64,000 nt of DNA from Haloarcula rubra. GTDB taxonomy: Archaea; Halobacteriota; Halobacteria; Halobacteriales; Haloarculaceae. The notes beneath the pieces were generated by a model. That model worked only from the letters and a program-made list of their open reading frames with translations, was not told the DNA's origin and made no database searches. Position 1 is the first letter of the stretch. Every line of letters starts with the position of its first letter. The DNA lies in the NCBI RefSeq assembly GCF_019599465.1, contig NZ_RKLR01000011.1, positions 1 through 64,000 on the forward strand. Direction: 5' to 3'. Position numbers and translations under genes: made by a program. This document shows, in pieces, positions 53,215-62,234 of the stretch.

Positions 53215-53367
53215 ATGACCCGTGATGCGTCGACGCTTGGTCGGTGTCCAGAATGCAGCGCGAGCATCTCTGCTGCATGGGTGTTAGTCGAGTACGAGAA
53301 AGCCGACGGTACGACCGGTATCTGGGCTGAATGTCCGGCCTGTGACGATGTTGTTTGTCCCGAGTAG
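53215..53367 (+). CDS. Small zinc-binding protein (DUF7837-like)
   Basis: A 50-residue protein: LGRCPECSASISAAWVLVEY, EKADGTTGIWAECPACDDVV. Two CxxC pairs form a zinc ribbon; the pattern matches haloarchaeal proteins I recall as DUF7837. The ATG at 53215 is preferred over an earlier in-frame one because the upstream bases include a GGAAGG/CCTTCC stem. Confidence 0.65.
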   Translation: MTRDASTLGRCPECSASISAAWVLVEYEKADGTTGIWAECPACDDVVCPE

Positions 53368-53453
53368 CAGCCGTATTGGCTCATACCTAGTCCGACCAGT
53401 GTCTGACACGCCGTCGCCGCAGAACGGTCGTGCAGTGCGGGGAGTCGCCAGCA

Positions 53454-53714
53454 CTACGGAAGGGTGTCTGGATCAGTCTCCTCGAGGAGTTTCCGGCGGG
53501 TGTGCGTGTTTTCGCCTTCCGCAACGCCGCCTGTAGCGGCAGTCCCTGCACAAAGTGAGCAGTCTGGCCAGTGATCCGGTAGCTTCTGTCGCTCCGTTTT
53601 TTCAACAGCGGTTGCTTGCTGGAGCGGTTGGCAGTCTGGATCTGTGTGAATGTGTACGGTGGCCCCTGCCCCGACTGGACCCCGTTTCTTGATCCAGACT
53701 GTCTTACTCGCCAT
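53454..53714 (-). CDS. Small cysteine-containing hypothetical protein
   Basis: An 86-residue protein with DPDCQPLQ and, further on, CSLC. The start MASKTVWIKKRGPVGAGATV leads to VHIHTDPDC. It could bind a metal through three Cys and a His. The acidic-basic balance is unusual for the organism. Function unknown. Confidence 0.5.
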   Translation of the reverse strand: MASKTVWIKKRGPVGAGATVHIHTDPDCQPLQQATAVEKTERQKLPDHWPDCSLCAGTAATGGVAEGENTHTRRKLLEETDPDTLP

Positions 53715-53794
53715 TGTCGTTCTTACCGGCGCTTTCTGCAGGACAGGCTTATGTATTTCGTCCGTCGACGGCAGCCTCTGCTCTCGTGAGCGTG

Positions 53795-53825
53795 ATTTGT
53801 GCGTTCCACGGATGAGTGGTGAACC
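53795..53825 (+). promoter_or_regulatory. T-run/GC-stem leader element, copy 9
   Basis: TTTGTGCGTTCCAC, then GGATGA, then GTGGTGAACC, ending directly at the ATG. GTTCCAC pairs with GTGG-GAAC with one bulge. The paired sequence differs from other copies while the T-run, GTGC and stem-loop shape are kept. Confidence 0.5.
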
Positions 53826-54143
53826 ATGACTGACCTACCACACCCACGATGGTTAGCTGACCAGTTCGACGAGTACGGACAGATCCGAGTCGACACGTGG
53901 CCCGACGCCGTCGCACTCGTGACACAGTTTCTCGAAATGACTGGTCGGGTGTGTGACGTCGACATCAGGCCCCGCGTGTTACCGGGACAAGCTGACCCGG
54001 TCGAGTACCTCGTCATCTTTCAGCGTCTTCGGTACGACTCCGAGTCAGGTTGGTTTCGTGGCGACTACTATCGCTGGTCTCTCGACTGGACCGAGGAAGA
54101 GCGGCCCGATGACGTCCCTGTGCTCACTGTGAGCGACGACTAG
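53826..54143 (+). CDS. Hypothetical haloarchaeal plasmid protein
   Basis: A 105-residue acidic protein: HPRWLADQFDEYGQIRVDTW, PDAVALVTQFLEMTGRVCDV, PVEYLVIFQRLRYDSESGWF, then an acidic tail. The alternation of helix and strands suggests a compact domain. No family recognised. It follows leader element copy 9. Confidence 0.6.
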   Translation: MTDLPHPRWLADQFDEYGQIRVDTWPDAVALVTQFLEMTGRVCDVDIRPRVLPGQADPVEYLVIFQRLRYDSESGWFRGDYYRWSLDWTEEERPDDVPVLTVSDD

Positions 54144-54829
54144 CGAGTGGTGGTGGCGACGTCAACGAAAGTCGGTAGTGCCGTCATCTCTGTTGTCGCT
54201 ATGAGGACTCTCTCAAACCGATTCGAGCACCCGTCCCAAGAGTGGTTGCACCCAGTGGATGTGTGCATCCTCCGGTGGTCTAGCTGCGCTGGCTATGGTA
54301 GTTTCCTTCCCATTCGGTAGCGTGCTACATCTACGGATTCTAAGGGGTTTGATAGCCGGCTCAGAACGTCGGATGGGGACTCCAATTTTGCGCGCCGACA
54401 GCCACCACCGAACATTAATCGATTTCGATATATCACACTGAATATCTGAGCCAGACTTCCGCGAATTTCTGGGGCAAGATAAATGGTCTAAGTATTTGTG
54501 ACTTATTCGGCTCTCGTCCTGCGATTAGAACAAGTCGTGACAATATTTTCTTATAAAAATATGACTTAGACGGCCGCATTCTTGCGTTTTCGAGCTAATA
54601 TACATTAGAAGAAAATACCTTACTGGAGATGTTACAAATAGTCAGCTCAGGGGAGCCTCACGATTGGGAGATAGCAGAGACAAACTCGGTGGAAGCGTTG
54701 AGACTCAGACTATTAGTTAGGTATCTAAAAGTAGTGAGTCGAAGCCTCAATGGGCTGGAAAACTAACGGGACTCTCCGCAAAGACTGGGGGATCAGAGCG
54801 AGACATCCAGCGACTGAAAACGTCGGAGG
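54144..54829. other. AT-rich non-coding region between convergent units
   Basis: 686 bases between a plus-strand gene and the end of the conjugation operon. A degenerate leader-like stretch lies near 54243-54272. From about 54480 the sequence becomes AT-rich, with ATATTTT and AAAATAT forming a small hairpin near 54544-54563. It may hold terminators for both sides. No gene is supported. Confidence 0.4.
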
Positions 54830-57424
54830 CTACATGAAGTCGGCCGCGTTGAAATCGTCGTCCTCGTCGGATGACTTGGAACCGGACTTGGAGGCACAAT
54901 CATTGCCAGTGGCGCCAGTATCATCTACTGGCTCATCAACTGACGATGACGTAACAGAGCCTGTTTCCTCAGCATCGTCCGACTGGTCAGCGCCGGGAGA
55001 CATAGTAGGCGTCTCCGAGTTATTTCCGGTAGCCGCTGCTGATTTATCAGCATTCAGTGATGACTCCTCTGCTGGTGACTCATCCGATGGGTTCTCTCTG
55101 GACTCAGACCGCTCACCTGCACCACTGGTATCACTCCCTTCAGACGGAAGTGGTGTATCTGATTCGTCCTCAAACAGGCTCTCAGGGACATCAGAGTCGT
55201 CAGCGACAGTCGGGGTGACAGCAGTTGAGTCGCTGGCCAGCGCCGCAGTGGTATACTCCTCCTGGAACGAGTCGCTCATCCGGAGGATACTGGTCCGTTT
55301 CTCGACCTCGTCAAGGATGTCAGAGGGCAGGAGTCCAGTCGCACGGTCGATTTCGAGGAGCCGCTCACGAATTTCGACGGTGGTTTCCTCTTTGTCAGGT
55401 AAGTCCAGTACTCGCCGATCGAGCATCGCACACAGGTCCGAGAAGGCGTCGACGTTCTGCCCCTGCGTGATCGGGGCGCTATCGACGTCGAGTCGCGAGA
55501 GGGCATCCTGCCAGCGCCGGTCGCTGTAGGTTATCGCCGGCGTCTCGTCGACGGCTGAATCCGCCCATACATCCGAGTCGACATCGCTGACGGACTGGTC
55601 GTCATTCACGTCATCGTCAGCCGTCTCCCGTCGGGCGACATACTGCTTGACCATCTCTATCCAGCTATCCGTCTCCGTCAGCCCACCATCAAGATCTTCC
55701 TCACGGGGTTTTCCGGGGGAGTCGACGCCACGCTCAGGCAAGTCGTCGCGGACCTGATGGAGCTCGTACGTCTGACCGTGCCACCAGGACGTTCGCGTAA
55801 CGGTGATACACTCACCGGGTTCAAAATCCCGGAGTTGCCCAGACGTGACGGGCGCTTTTTCCGTCTCCCGGACACTCTCCCGGGCTTGCGAGCGCTGTGT
55901 TTTCGCGCCTGTGTTTCGGGACAAAGCGTGGGTTTCAGTGCGGTCGAGGATCCGTCGCTCGCCGATTTCGTTCCGAATGAACTCGGTCGACTGGGCATCG
56001 CCTGGCCCGAAGTACAAGCCCTGCGGACAGTTGCCGAGGATTCCGGAGATGTCGCTATACGTGTCCTCTAATTGGCCGATCGTCTGGACGCCGACGAGCG
56101 CCCGTGCTTTCTCCTTGCGCCCACGGGCGGTGAGATTCGTGATCTGACCGAGCGGTGGCAACTGGTCAATTTCGTCGAGGACATGGACGGTCGGATTGGG
56201 TGACTCCATCGCGAAGCGGATTGACCAGTCGATAAGCAGCTGGAACATCGGGCCCAGGGTCGCCATTCGCGACGGACTGGAGTCAATGATTAACACGCGG
56301 CCGTCGGGGTTCTGGATATACTCGCGCAGTGAGAACGACCCATGGTCTCCGAAGTCGTCGACGAAGACTGGCCGGGTGTATTCGATGAGTGTCTGGTAGA
56401 CGTTCTGTGCACCTTTCCCCTGGTCAGTGTCCAGATGGTCAGATTCGAGTCGGTCGTAACGATCGAGTTTCTTGTAGATGCCAGCCCGCCCCTCTTCGAG
56501 CAGCGAGACGATATCCATGTGCGAGAGGTTGTCCCGCCGGTTGTTCCGCTGGGCCTCCAGATGGAGGTACATGAGCATGTCCTCGAACACCTGCTTGGCC
56601 GGCGTATGAAACGGGTTGTGACCGTCTGGGTTCCCGAAGACGGCGGCTGCGATTTCGCGGAAATCCTGCATCGACTCGGCGTCCCTGAACAGGTTCCACG
56701 TGACGTCGCCGTCGAGGCCGACACGCTTGACGTCGAATCCAAGGTCACCGTAGAACTGCTGGAACTCTTCGCCGGCGTCATGGGCGATGACGGCAGTGTC
56801 TGCGTTGTAGGGGAGTTGGTAGGCGAGTAACTGCATCGCCGAGGACTTTCCACTCCCCGTTTCACCGATGACGGCCGTCGAGACGTCCTGTTTGAGTGTC
56901 GGTGGGGTTGGTGCGTCGTCGTGTTTGGTCTCGGTGTCCTCGTACGGGACGACCAGCTCATCGTCGTCACACTCCCACGGCTCACGAGTCAACAGTTTCG
57001 GAGAGGTTCGTCGACCGACTTCGACAGCGCCAATCGTCACCACAAGCGCAGTATACGTCGTCGCCGCGATGGGATAGGAAACGAACGGAACCGCAGCACC
57101 GGGCACCTGGAACCCCATGAACAGGCCGGTGACAGAGAACGCGGCGAGGACGTGTGCAAACGGGAACAGCACCAACACGAGATAGTCCCCACTCAAAAGC
57201 GCTTCAGAGTAGTACAGCGCGGTTGCGAGGAAGAAGCCGAGGTAGACGTATCGCCAGGCCCAGAACCGCTTGTGGAACGGCTTGTCTCCGTCCATCCACA
57301 TCGGCGGGAACAACAGCATGAACAGACTCCAGACGATCATCGCCGGTTCGTCGTACTTGAGACTGGCCGGCAACTCCGCTGGCTGTTGTCCCGGTGGCGT
57401 GGACGACTGAGAGTCCTGTGGCAT
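54830..57424 (-). CDS. VirD4/TraD-type conjugation coupling ATPase
   Basis: An 864-residue protein. N-terminal membrane helices lie near residues 27-42, 58-75, 80-105 and 110-133. Then come Walker A GETGSGKS (187-194), Walker B VHVLDEIDQLP near 412, and the coupling-protein loop ARGRKEKARALVGVQT. A long acidic Ser/Asp-rich tail follows residue about 600. It would link the relaxase-DNA complex to the transfer channel. The ATG at 57424 overlaps the relaxase stop (TGATG). It is the last gene of the operon. Confidence 0.92.
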   Translation of the reverse strand: MPQDSQSSTPPGQQPAELPASLKYDEPAMIVWSLFMLLFPPMWMDGDKPFHKRFWAWRYVYLGFFLATALYYSEALLSGDYLVLVLFPFAHVLAAFSVTGLFMGFQVPGAAVPFVSYPIAATTYTALVVTIGAVEVGRRTSPKLLTREPWECDDDELVVPYEDTETKHDDAPTPPTLKQDVSTAVIGETGSGKSSAMQLLAYQLPYNADTAVIAHDAGEEFQQFYGDLGFDVKRVGLDGDVTWNLFRDAESMQDFREIAAAVFGNPDGHNPFHTPAKQVFEDMLMYLHLEAQRNNRRDNLSHMDIVSLLEEGRAGIYKKLDRYDRLESDHLDTDQGKGAQNVYQTLIEYTRPVFVDDFGDHGSFSLREYIQNPDGRVLIIDSSPSRMATLGPMFQLLIDWSIRFAMESPNPTVHVLDEIDQLPPLGQITNLTARGRKEKARALVGVQTIGQLEDTYSDISGILGNCPQGLYFGPGDAQSTEFIRNEIGERRILDRTETHALSRNTGAKTQRSQARESVRETEKAPVTSGQLRDFEPGECITVTRTSWWHGQTYELHQVRDDLPERGVDSPGKPREEDLDGGLTETDSWIEMVKQYVARRETADDDVNDDQSVSDVDSDVWADSAVDETPAITYSDRRWQDALSRLDVDSAPITQGQNVDAFSDLCAMLDRRVLDLPDKEETTVEIRERLLEIDRATGLLPSDILDEVEKRTSILRMSDSFQEEYTTAALASDSTAVTPTVADDSDVPESLFEDESDTPLPSEGSDTSGAGERSESRENPSDESPAEESSLNADKSAAATGNNSETPTMSPGADQSDDAEETGSVTSSSVDEPVDDTGATGNDCASKSGSKSSDEDDDFNAADFM

Positions 57425-58023
57425 CAACGTCCCCCGCCACGGTCGAAGTCACGATCCGGCGTGACCTCCCGTTCCGACTCCTCAACTACTGTCGAGTCGG
57501 AGTCGGTAGTCTCCGCTAGGTCAGAGTCGCGAGTCTGATCGTGGGCAGCATCAGCAGTGATCGCCGACGCTCGCTCGGGAGCCCGCTCTTTGAGGCGGTC
57601 GGGTTCTCGAAAGACCTCTCTGGCACGGTCACGGAGCCGCTCAAGATCGTCCCTAGCCATCTGCAGTTCCGGTTCGGTCCCAGTCGCAGCAACGTGCGAG
57701 TGGACAATCTCGCTGTCCTCGTGGACGGCGTACACATAGTCAGTCGTCGGTTGCTGTCCGAACGCATCCTCCATGAACTCGCGTGTGTTCTCGCCGACCG
57801 CCTGGGGCGAGAACTGAGCGTCCGGATGGGGCGAGACGATGAAGTGGCGCTGGAACCCGAACCGTTCGCTCTTCTTGACGAACTGTTCGATTTGTTCTTC
57901 GGGGAGTGCCCGGCCAGTCCGGTTCCGAAGCGGCACCTTCTGCCGGTCTGTCTCTCTGTCCCGACGGATGTATTTCAGCAGGTCCCCTGCACCGGACCGC
58001 TGGAAGTCAGTTTTCAGAATCAT
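57424..58023 (-). CDS. MobA/VirD2-type relaxase
   Basis: A 199-residue protein with relaxase hallmarks: an N-terminal tyrosine, Y18 in DLLKYIRRD, and the metal-binding histidines H101, H108 and H110 in VYAVHEDSEIVHSHVAAT. The stretch RHFIVSPHPDAQFSPQAVGE is the usual strand before the helix leading to them. It should nick the transfer origin and lead the strand through the coupling protein. It is short for a relaxase, with only an acidic tail after the catalytic domain. Start overlaps the upstream RHH gene (ATGA). Archaeal relaxases are poorly studied. Confidence 0.82.
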   Translation of the reverse strand: MILKTDFQRSGAGDLLKYIRRDRETDRQKVPLRNRTGRALPEEQIEQFVKKSERFGFQRHFIVSPHPDAQFSPQAVGENTREFMEDAFGQQPTTDYVYAVHEDSEIVHSHVAATGTEPELQMARDDLERLRDRAREVFREPDRLKERAPERASAITADAAHDQTRDSDLAETTDSDSTVVEESEREVTPDRDFDRGGGR

Positions 58024-58484
58024 GAGTCAGGAGCGAGCAAGGATGCGAGTGACGACACTTGGTCAGCCGCTTCGGCATCATCCTCCGACAGAGCACTCGC
58101 TCCCGTTTGACTGTCAGCCAACCGGAGAGCAGCTCGTTTGATCGCGTCTTCGCGTTCTTCCGGGCTGTATTCGTGTTTGAGCAGTTCCCAGAGCGCCATC
58201 ACGTACATCGTCCGCAGCGACTGGAGGTGTTCGAAATCTGGGGTCGTGTCGTTCTGTAGTTCGTCTATCGAGTTGACGAGGTCATCGACAGCGTCGTTGA
58301 TTGTCGATATGAGGTCCTTATCAGCCGAGTAGCGAGAGTGGCGCTCCTCCGGTTCCATATCGTGATGAGTCTTCAGAACCATCTCGCAATACGCAGATGC
58401 TGACAGGCCTTCCTGCTCAGCCTGCTCTTCAACCATCTCTACCACTTCCTCACTCGTGTAGACCTGCAACCGAGCATCCGACAT
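58020..58484 (-). CDS. Ribbon-helix-helix relaxosome accessory protein (MobC-like)
   Basis: A 154-residue protein. The RHH start ARLQVYTSEEVVEMVEEQAE / GLSASAYCEMVLKTHHDM would bind DNA, perhaps at the transfer origin. The remaining helices include YVMALWELLKHEYSPEERED. It is a clear paralogue of the next upstream gene. Its ATG overlaps that gene's TAA by one base. Confidence 0.8.
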   Translation of the reverse strand: MSDARLQVYTSEEVVEMVEEQAEQEGLSASAYCEMVLKTHHDMEPEERHSRYSADKDLISTINDAVDDLVNSIDELQNDTTPDFEHLQSLRTMYVMALWELLKHEYSPEEREDAIKRAALRLADSQTGASALSEDDAEAADQVSSLASLLAPDS

Positions 58485-58864
58485 TATGCATCATCCTCTT
58501 CCTTCTGCCGGAGTTTCTCAAGTCCTCTGTCCAGCTGCTCCGAGGCGTTTGCCATCGCATCGGCCTGTGCTTCGCTAGGATGCTCCGAGCTGAGGAGATT
58601 CCATAGGGCAACCCCGTAGAACTGTTCCTCCTCAGTCGACGGCGCAAACGTCGATTCTATCTCGTCAATAACTTCGTCCTGCATCTGCTCTAGCTGCTGG
58701 TCCAGGTCAGTCTCCGAGATGCGTTCAAAACGGACATCGCGAGCGAGCTGTCTATCGAGCGCGAGCACACAGTATTGAGAAAGGCTCATATCTCGTTTGT
58801 CTGCCATCTGCTCGATCATCTCCTTCTGCTCATCCGATGTGTAGAAGGTCACGTGTTTACTCAT
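58484..58864 (-). CDS. Ribbon-helix-helix relaxosome accessory protein (paralogue)
   Basis: A 126-residue protein: KHVTFYTSDEQKEMIEQMAD, MSLSQYCVLALDRQLARDVR as RHH, then QFYGVALWNLLSSEHPSEAQ matching the ALWELLKHEYSPEE region of its neighbour. The ATG at 58864 overlaps the virB4 stop region by 8 bases. Two RHH proteins may act as a heterodimer on the origin. Confidence 0.8.
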   Translation of the reverse strand: MSKHVTFYTSDEQKEMIEQMADKRDMSLSQYCVLALDRQLARDVRFERISETDLDQQLEQMQDEVIDEIESTFAPSTEEEQFYGVALWNLLSSEHPSEAQADAMANASEQLDRGLEKLRQKEEDDA

Positions 58865-61800
58865 CGGCATCACCACCAGTGTCGTGCGCTGCTGGGGCTG
58901 TGCCGTTCGTCGTAGTTGACTGCCGTTGCGCCTCCATGGAATCGAGTACCTGTGTCATAGAATCGGTAAACGAGTCGACGCCGGCATCAGTTGTCGTACT
59001 GTTCGCTGTTGCTGGCTCCTGCCCGTCGTCAGCCGATGATGAACTGGAACGCTCCTCGTCGGCGTCGGTCGCCCGATCAAGCGCGACCGATAGCGCGTCG
59101 AGGAGTTCCGCATCCGACACCCCGGACAGGAGAGTCTCGGCCTGGTCTCTGGTCAGTCCGTGTTGCTTGGTCAGGTCGCTCACCATCGCTTCGTGGGTGA
59201 GGAACTCGTCGAACGCTTCAACCTGCTCAGGTCGATTCTCGATCAGGACGTCCAGTGGGTCATCCACTGTCGTGTCGAGGTCGATGACGCGCTTTTCCTC
59301 CCACGAGGTGCGAATCTGGACCGGGTAGTCGCCCTGCTCGTCGACACGGACCAACGCCTCGCTGTAGCCCTGGCCGTCGCCAACTGACTCTTTCCCGGCC
59401 TGCGCGTTGTTCACGTAGTGTTGTTGTTCACTGGTCAGGCCAGCACGCTGGGCGGTCTTAGCGTCCAGACTCGGCTCTCGGTGATGCACCATAATCGGGC
59501 ACATCCCAGCTATTTCTTCAGCAGCGTCGCCGTCGTAGAACTCGTTGAGTGTCTGGGAGAGCATCACCAGTCGGATCCCCGCGTGTCGCTGATGGCGGGC
59601 AATCTGGTTCAGGAATGCCAGGTTGGCATCGTCGGCGAAGAGATAGTGGGCTTCGTCGATGATGACCTCCACCTTTGTCTCCATATTCTTCGCCTGCTGG
59701 TACAGCGTCGAGAGCAGCAGTTGCATGATGAACGACTGTTTGCCCAGCCCCTCACCAGAGCCTTCGACCTGCTGGAGATCCAGATACACGCCCTTGCTGT
59801 CGTTGTCGATGAGGTTCAGATTCGACTCTTCTGCGAGATTGCCGTACGTACTCCCTTTGCGGAACGGCTGCAACGCTACTGACAGCTCGTCGGCGTACTC
59901 CCGAATCGTCTGTTTCGCGCTCTCTGTTTCGGCGCCAGGGAACCGTTCTGGATTTGTCTGAATCTCGTCGATGAGGTCGAGGATGTCCTGCATCGTCGGG
60001 GAGTTTTCGGGCGTGTGCGTCGACGGGTCATCCCGATCGATATCGGATTCCTCGAACACCGTTTGAATGAGGAACGTGATCAGGCCGCTGTGCATGTCGA
60101 GGTCGATATCCCGCGATGCGAGGAAGTTCATGATGACCCCGTACACCTCGTCGATCTTCGCCCGGACGGGCTCCATATCCGGTGATTGTTCGAGGACGTG
60201 CTGGGGCGTGGGATGCATCTCGCAGGGATTCAGCGGTGTGTCCCCGCTGATAGTGATGGTCTTCGCGTCCAGCACCTGCGCGTTCCCGCGCATGTCCCCG
60301 ACCGGGTCGATATAGACTTGCTTGACGTCCGAGCGCTTTTTCAGCATCCGCAGGGCTCGGGCTTGCGTCCCGTGGGTCTTTCCGCCGCCGGGCATCCCGG
60401 TGACCAGTTCCGAGTGGCCGGTCTCCAGTTCCCACGGGTCGATGAGCACCGTCGAGTCGTTGTGGTCGTGGGTGCCGTACTGGATGCCGTCGGCCATCCG
60501 CAGGTAGTTCGACGAGAACGGGAATAGCGATCCCAGTGCTTCGCCGGTCATCGATGACAAACGGTTTCGTCCCAGTTCGTTCCCGCCGATGGGCGAGACT
60601 GTGACTAGCCCCTGTTCCTGTCTCCGGGTCGCCCGCTTGATCGAGCAGTTCGCCGGCGAGTCCCGCAGTAGCGTTTCCAGTTGGGTGGTCTGCTGGCGCA
60701 GTTCTTCTTTGGAGTCTGCGGTAACGCGGATGAACACGCCAGCCTGATACAGTGACGTGTGGTTCCGGCGGACGGCCTGCCGGATGTACTTCGCACGCTG
60801 GATATCGTGCTGGAGGTCTTCACTATCGAGTTCGCCGACGTCCTCTTGCAGGACTCGCAGCGAGGAGACCCATTCTGAAATAACCTCCACGGCGTCCTGC
60901 GAGTCGTACGGGTCGATATGGATGGAGACGTCGGCTTTCAGATCCGTATCCAACAGGAGGCGTTCGAGCATCCCGTTGGTCGGATGCTCTGGGAATGTCT
61001 CGATCCAGAACGTCCGCGCGAACGTCTCGTTATCGAGGATCGTGTAGTCCTCGTACCAGTCAACCGCCGATGGCGCGAGCAAGGACTGTTGTTCTTGGCC
61101 GGGCTGACGGAACGCCGCCGGAACTGCATCGGTATCCACATCCTCGAACCCGGGAGGTTCCTCTTGCAGGTCTTCTCGATCGAGGTCTTGCGTCGCTGCA
61201 TCCTGTCCACGAGTGTAATGCAGCGGGGAGAGGCCAGACGTCTCCGCAAGCGCTCCGAACGACTGAGACTCACACGCCCAGTATTCTTTGGTGAGCTTCG
61301 CCAGCTGTACCGGTGAAACCGGGGTGCCACTACACCGATACAGGCTATTGACAGCACGAGTCGTCGACGTGACGCGGTCTTTCAGTTTCTTCGCCTTGTA
61401 AGTCTCGCGCTCACTCTGAGTGAGGCCATCAGAGGCGACGACCTCAGCGAGACGGCCCACGACGGGTACATCTGCCAGCGTGTGGAGTAGCGACGCCGAC
61501 TCACGGTCGATCGCATCGATATCGTCGTCCGTAACCGAGACGATAATGTAGTACTCTCGTTCCATCTCCGTCCCGGCTACCGGCTCGTCGTCGGTCGTGT
61601 AGCGGTTGACCCACTCCATTAGCAGCCCCCGAAGTATGGGGAGCCGGTTCGTGTCGGGATCGCTCAGGCGTTCCTGATGTGAGCGGATGTGATTCGACTG
61701 GTCGATTTCTCGAGTCGTGACGTACAGGTCCGTCTTTCCTTCCAGTGAGTTCGCCAAGTCAGTGAGCGAGCGAACTGCCTGCTGCCACTGCTCACCGTCC

Positions 61801-62234
61801 TGGAGGGCCATGTTGGCGGGTGTGACCTGGACTGCGCCGAGATGCGCGCCGTCGACGCGCTTGATGCCGTGCGGGAGGACCCGATCGACACGGGTGACCG
61901 CCCGCGTGTCCTGTGCCCCGTCGTCGAAGAGATACTCGGGTTTCTTGATGGCCCACCGGAGGCGAACTGACAGCCACTCAGTCAGCCGATAGTACCGGGG
62001 CCGGGCTTTGTGGAGCCCGAGCAGGAACAGTTCCGTCGCGATGAGCAGTCCCGTCGCTGGCACGAGGAAGCCCGATGGCACGAACGGCATCCCGAGGAAG
62101 ACGAGCCACCCGAAGAGGGGCAGGATGAACAGCAGTAACTCTCCAAACGTGTACTGTCCCCAGAACTCGGTCGTCCCGCCGAGATCGTCGTGGACGATAT
62201 TCGTGTTGAATTCGTCAGTCGATGCGTTACTCAT
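58857..62234 (-). CDS. VirB4-type conjugation ATPase
   Basis: A 1125-residue protein. Two N-terminal membrane helices occur near residues 29-68 (LLLFILPLFGWLVFLGMPFV, LVPATGLLIATELFLLGLHK), an arrangement seen in archaeal and Gram-positive VirB4 fused to a VirB3-like part. Walker A GMPGGGKT lies near residue 610 and Walker B VEVIIDEAHYLF near 855, followed by the VirB4 element LVMLSQTLNEFYDG. It powers the secretion channel. The ATG at 62234 overlaps the upstream gene's end by 8 bases. The C-terminus is Ser/Thr-rich and acidic. Confidence 0.93.
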   Translation of the reverse strand: MSNASTDEFNTNIVHDDLGGTTEFWGQYTFGELLLFILPLFGWLVFLGMPFVPSGFLVPATGLLIATELFLLGLHKARPRYYRLTEWLSVRLRWAIKKPEYLFDDGAQDTRAVTRVDRVLPHGIKRVDGAHLGAVQVTPANMALQDGEQWQQAVRSLTDLANSLEGKTDLYVTTREIDQSNHIRSHQERLSDPDTNRLPILRGLLMEWVNRYTTDDEPVAGTEMEREYYIIVSVTDDDIDAIDRESASLLHTLADVPVVGRLAEVVASDGLTQSERETYKAKKLKDRVTSTTRAVNSLYRCSGTPVSPVQLAKLTKEYWACESQSFGALAETSGLSPLHYTRGQDAATQDLDREDLQEEPPGFEDVDTDAVPAAFRQPGQEQQSLLAPSAVDWYEDYTILDNETFARTFWIETFPEHPTNGMLERLLLDTDLKADVSIHIDPYDSQDAVEVISEWVSSLRVLQEDVGELDSEDLQHDIQRAKYIRQAVRRNHTSLYQAGVFIRVTADSKEELRQQTTQLETLLRDSPANCSIKRATRRQEQGLVTVSPIGGNELGRNRLSSMTGEALGSLFPFSSNYLRMADGIQYGTHDHNDSTVLIDPWELETGHSELVTGMPGGGKTHGTQARALRMLKKRSDVKQVYIDPVGDMRGNAQVLDAKTITISGDTPLNPCEMHPTPQHVLEQSPDMEPVRAKIDEVYGVIMNFLASRDIDLDMHSGLITFLIQTVFEESDIDRDDPSTHTPENSPTMQDILDLIDEIQTNPERFPGAETESAKQTIREYADELSVALQPFRKGSTYGNLAEESNLNLIDNDSKGVYLDLQQVEGSGEGLGKQSFIMQLLLSTLYQQAKNMETKVEVIIDEAHYLFADDANLAFLNQIARHQRHAGIRLVMLSQTLNEFYDGDAAEEIAGMCPIMVHHREPSLDAKTAQRAGLTSEQQHYVNNAQAGKESVGDGQGYSEALVRVDEQGDYPVQIRTSWEEKRVIDLDTTVDDPLDVLIENRPEQVEAFDEFLTHEAMVSDLTKQHGLTRDQAETLLSGVSDAELLDALSVALDRATDADEERSSSSSADDGQEPATANSTTTDAGVDSFTDSMTQVLDSMEAQRQSTTTNGTAPAAHDTGGDADE

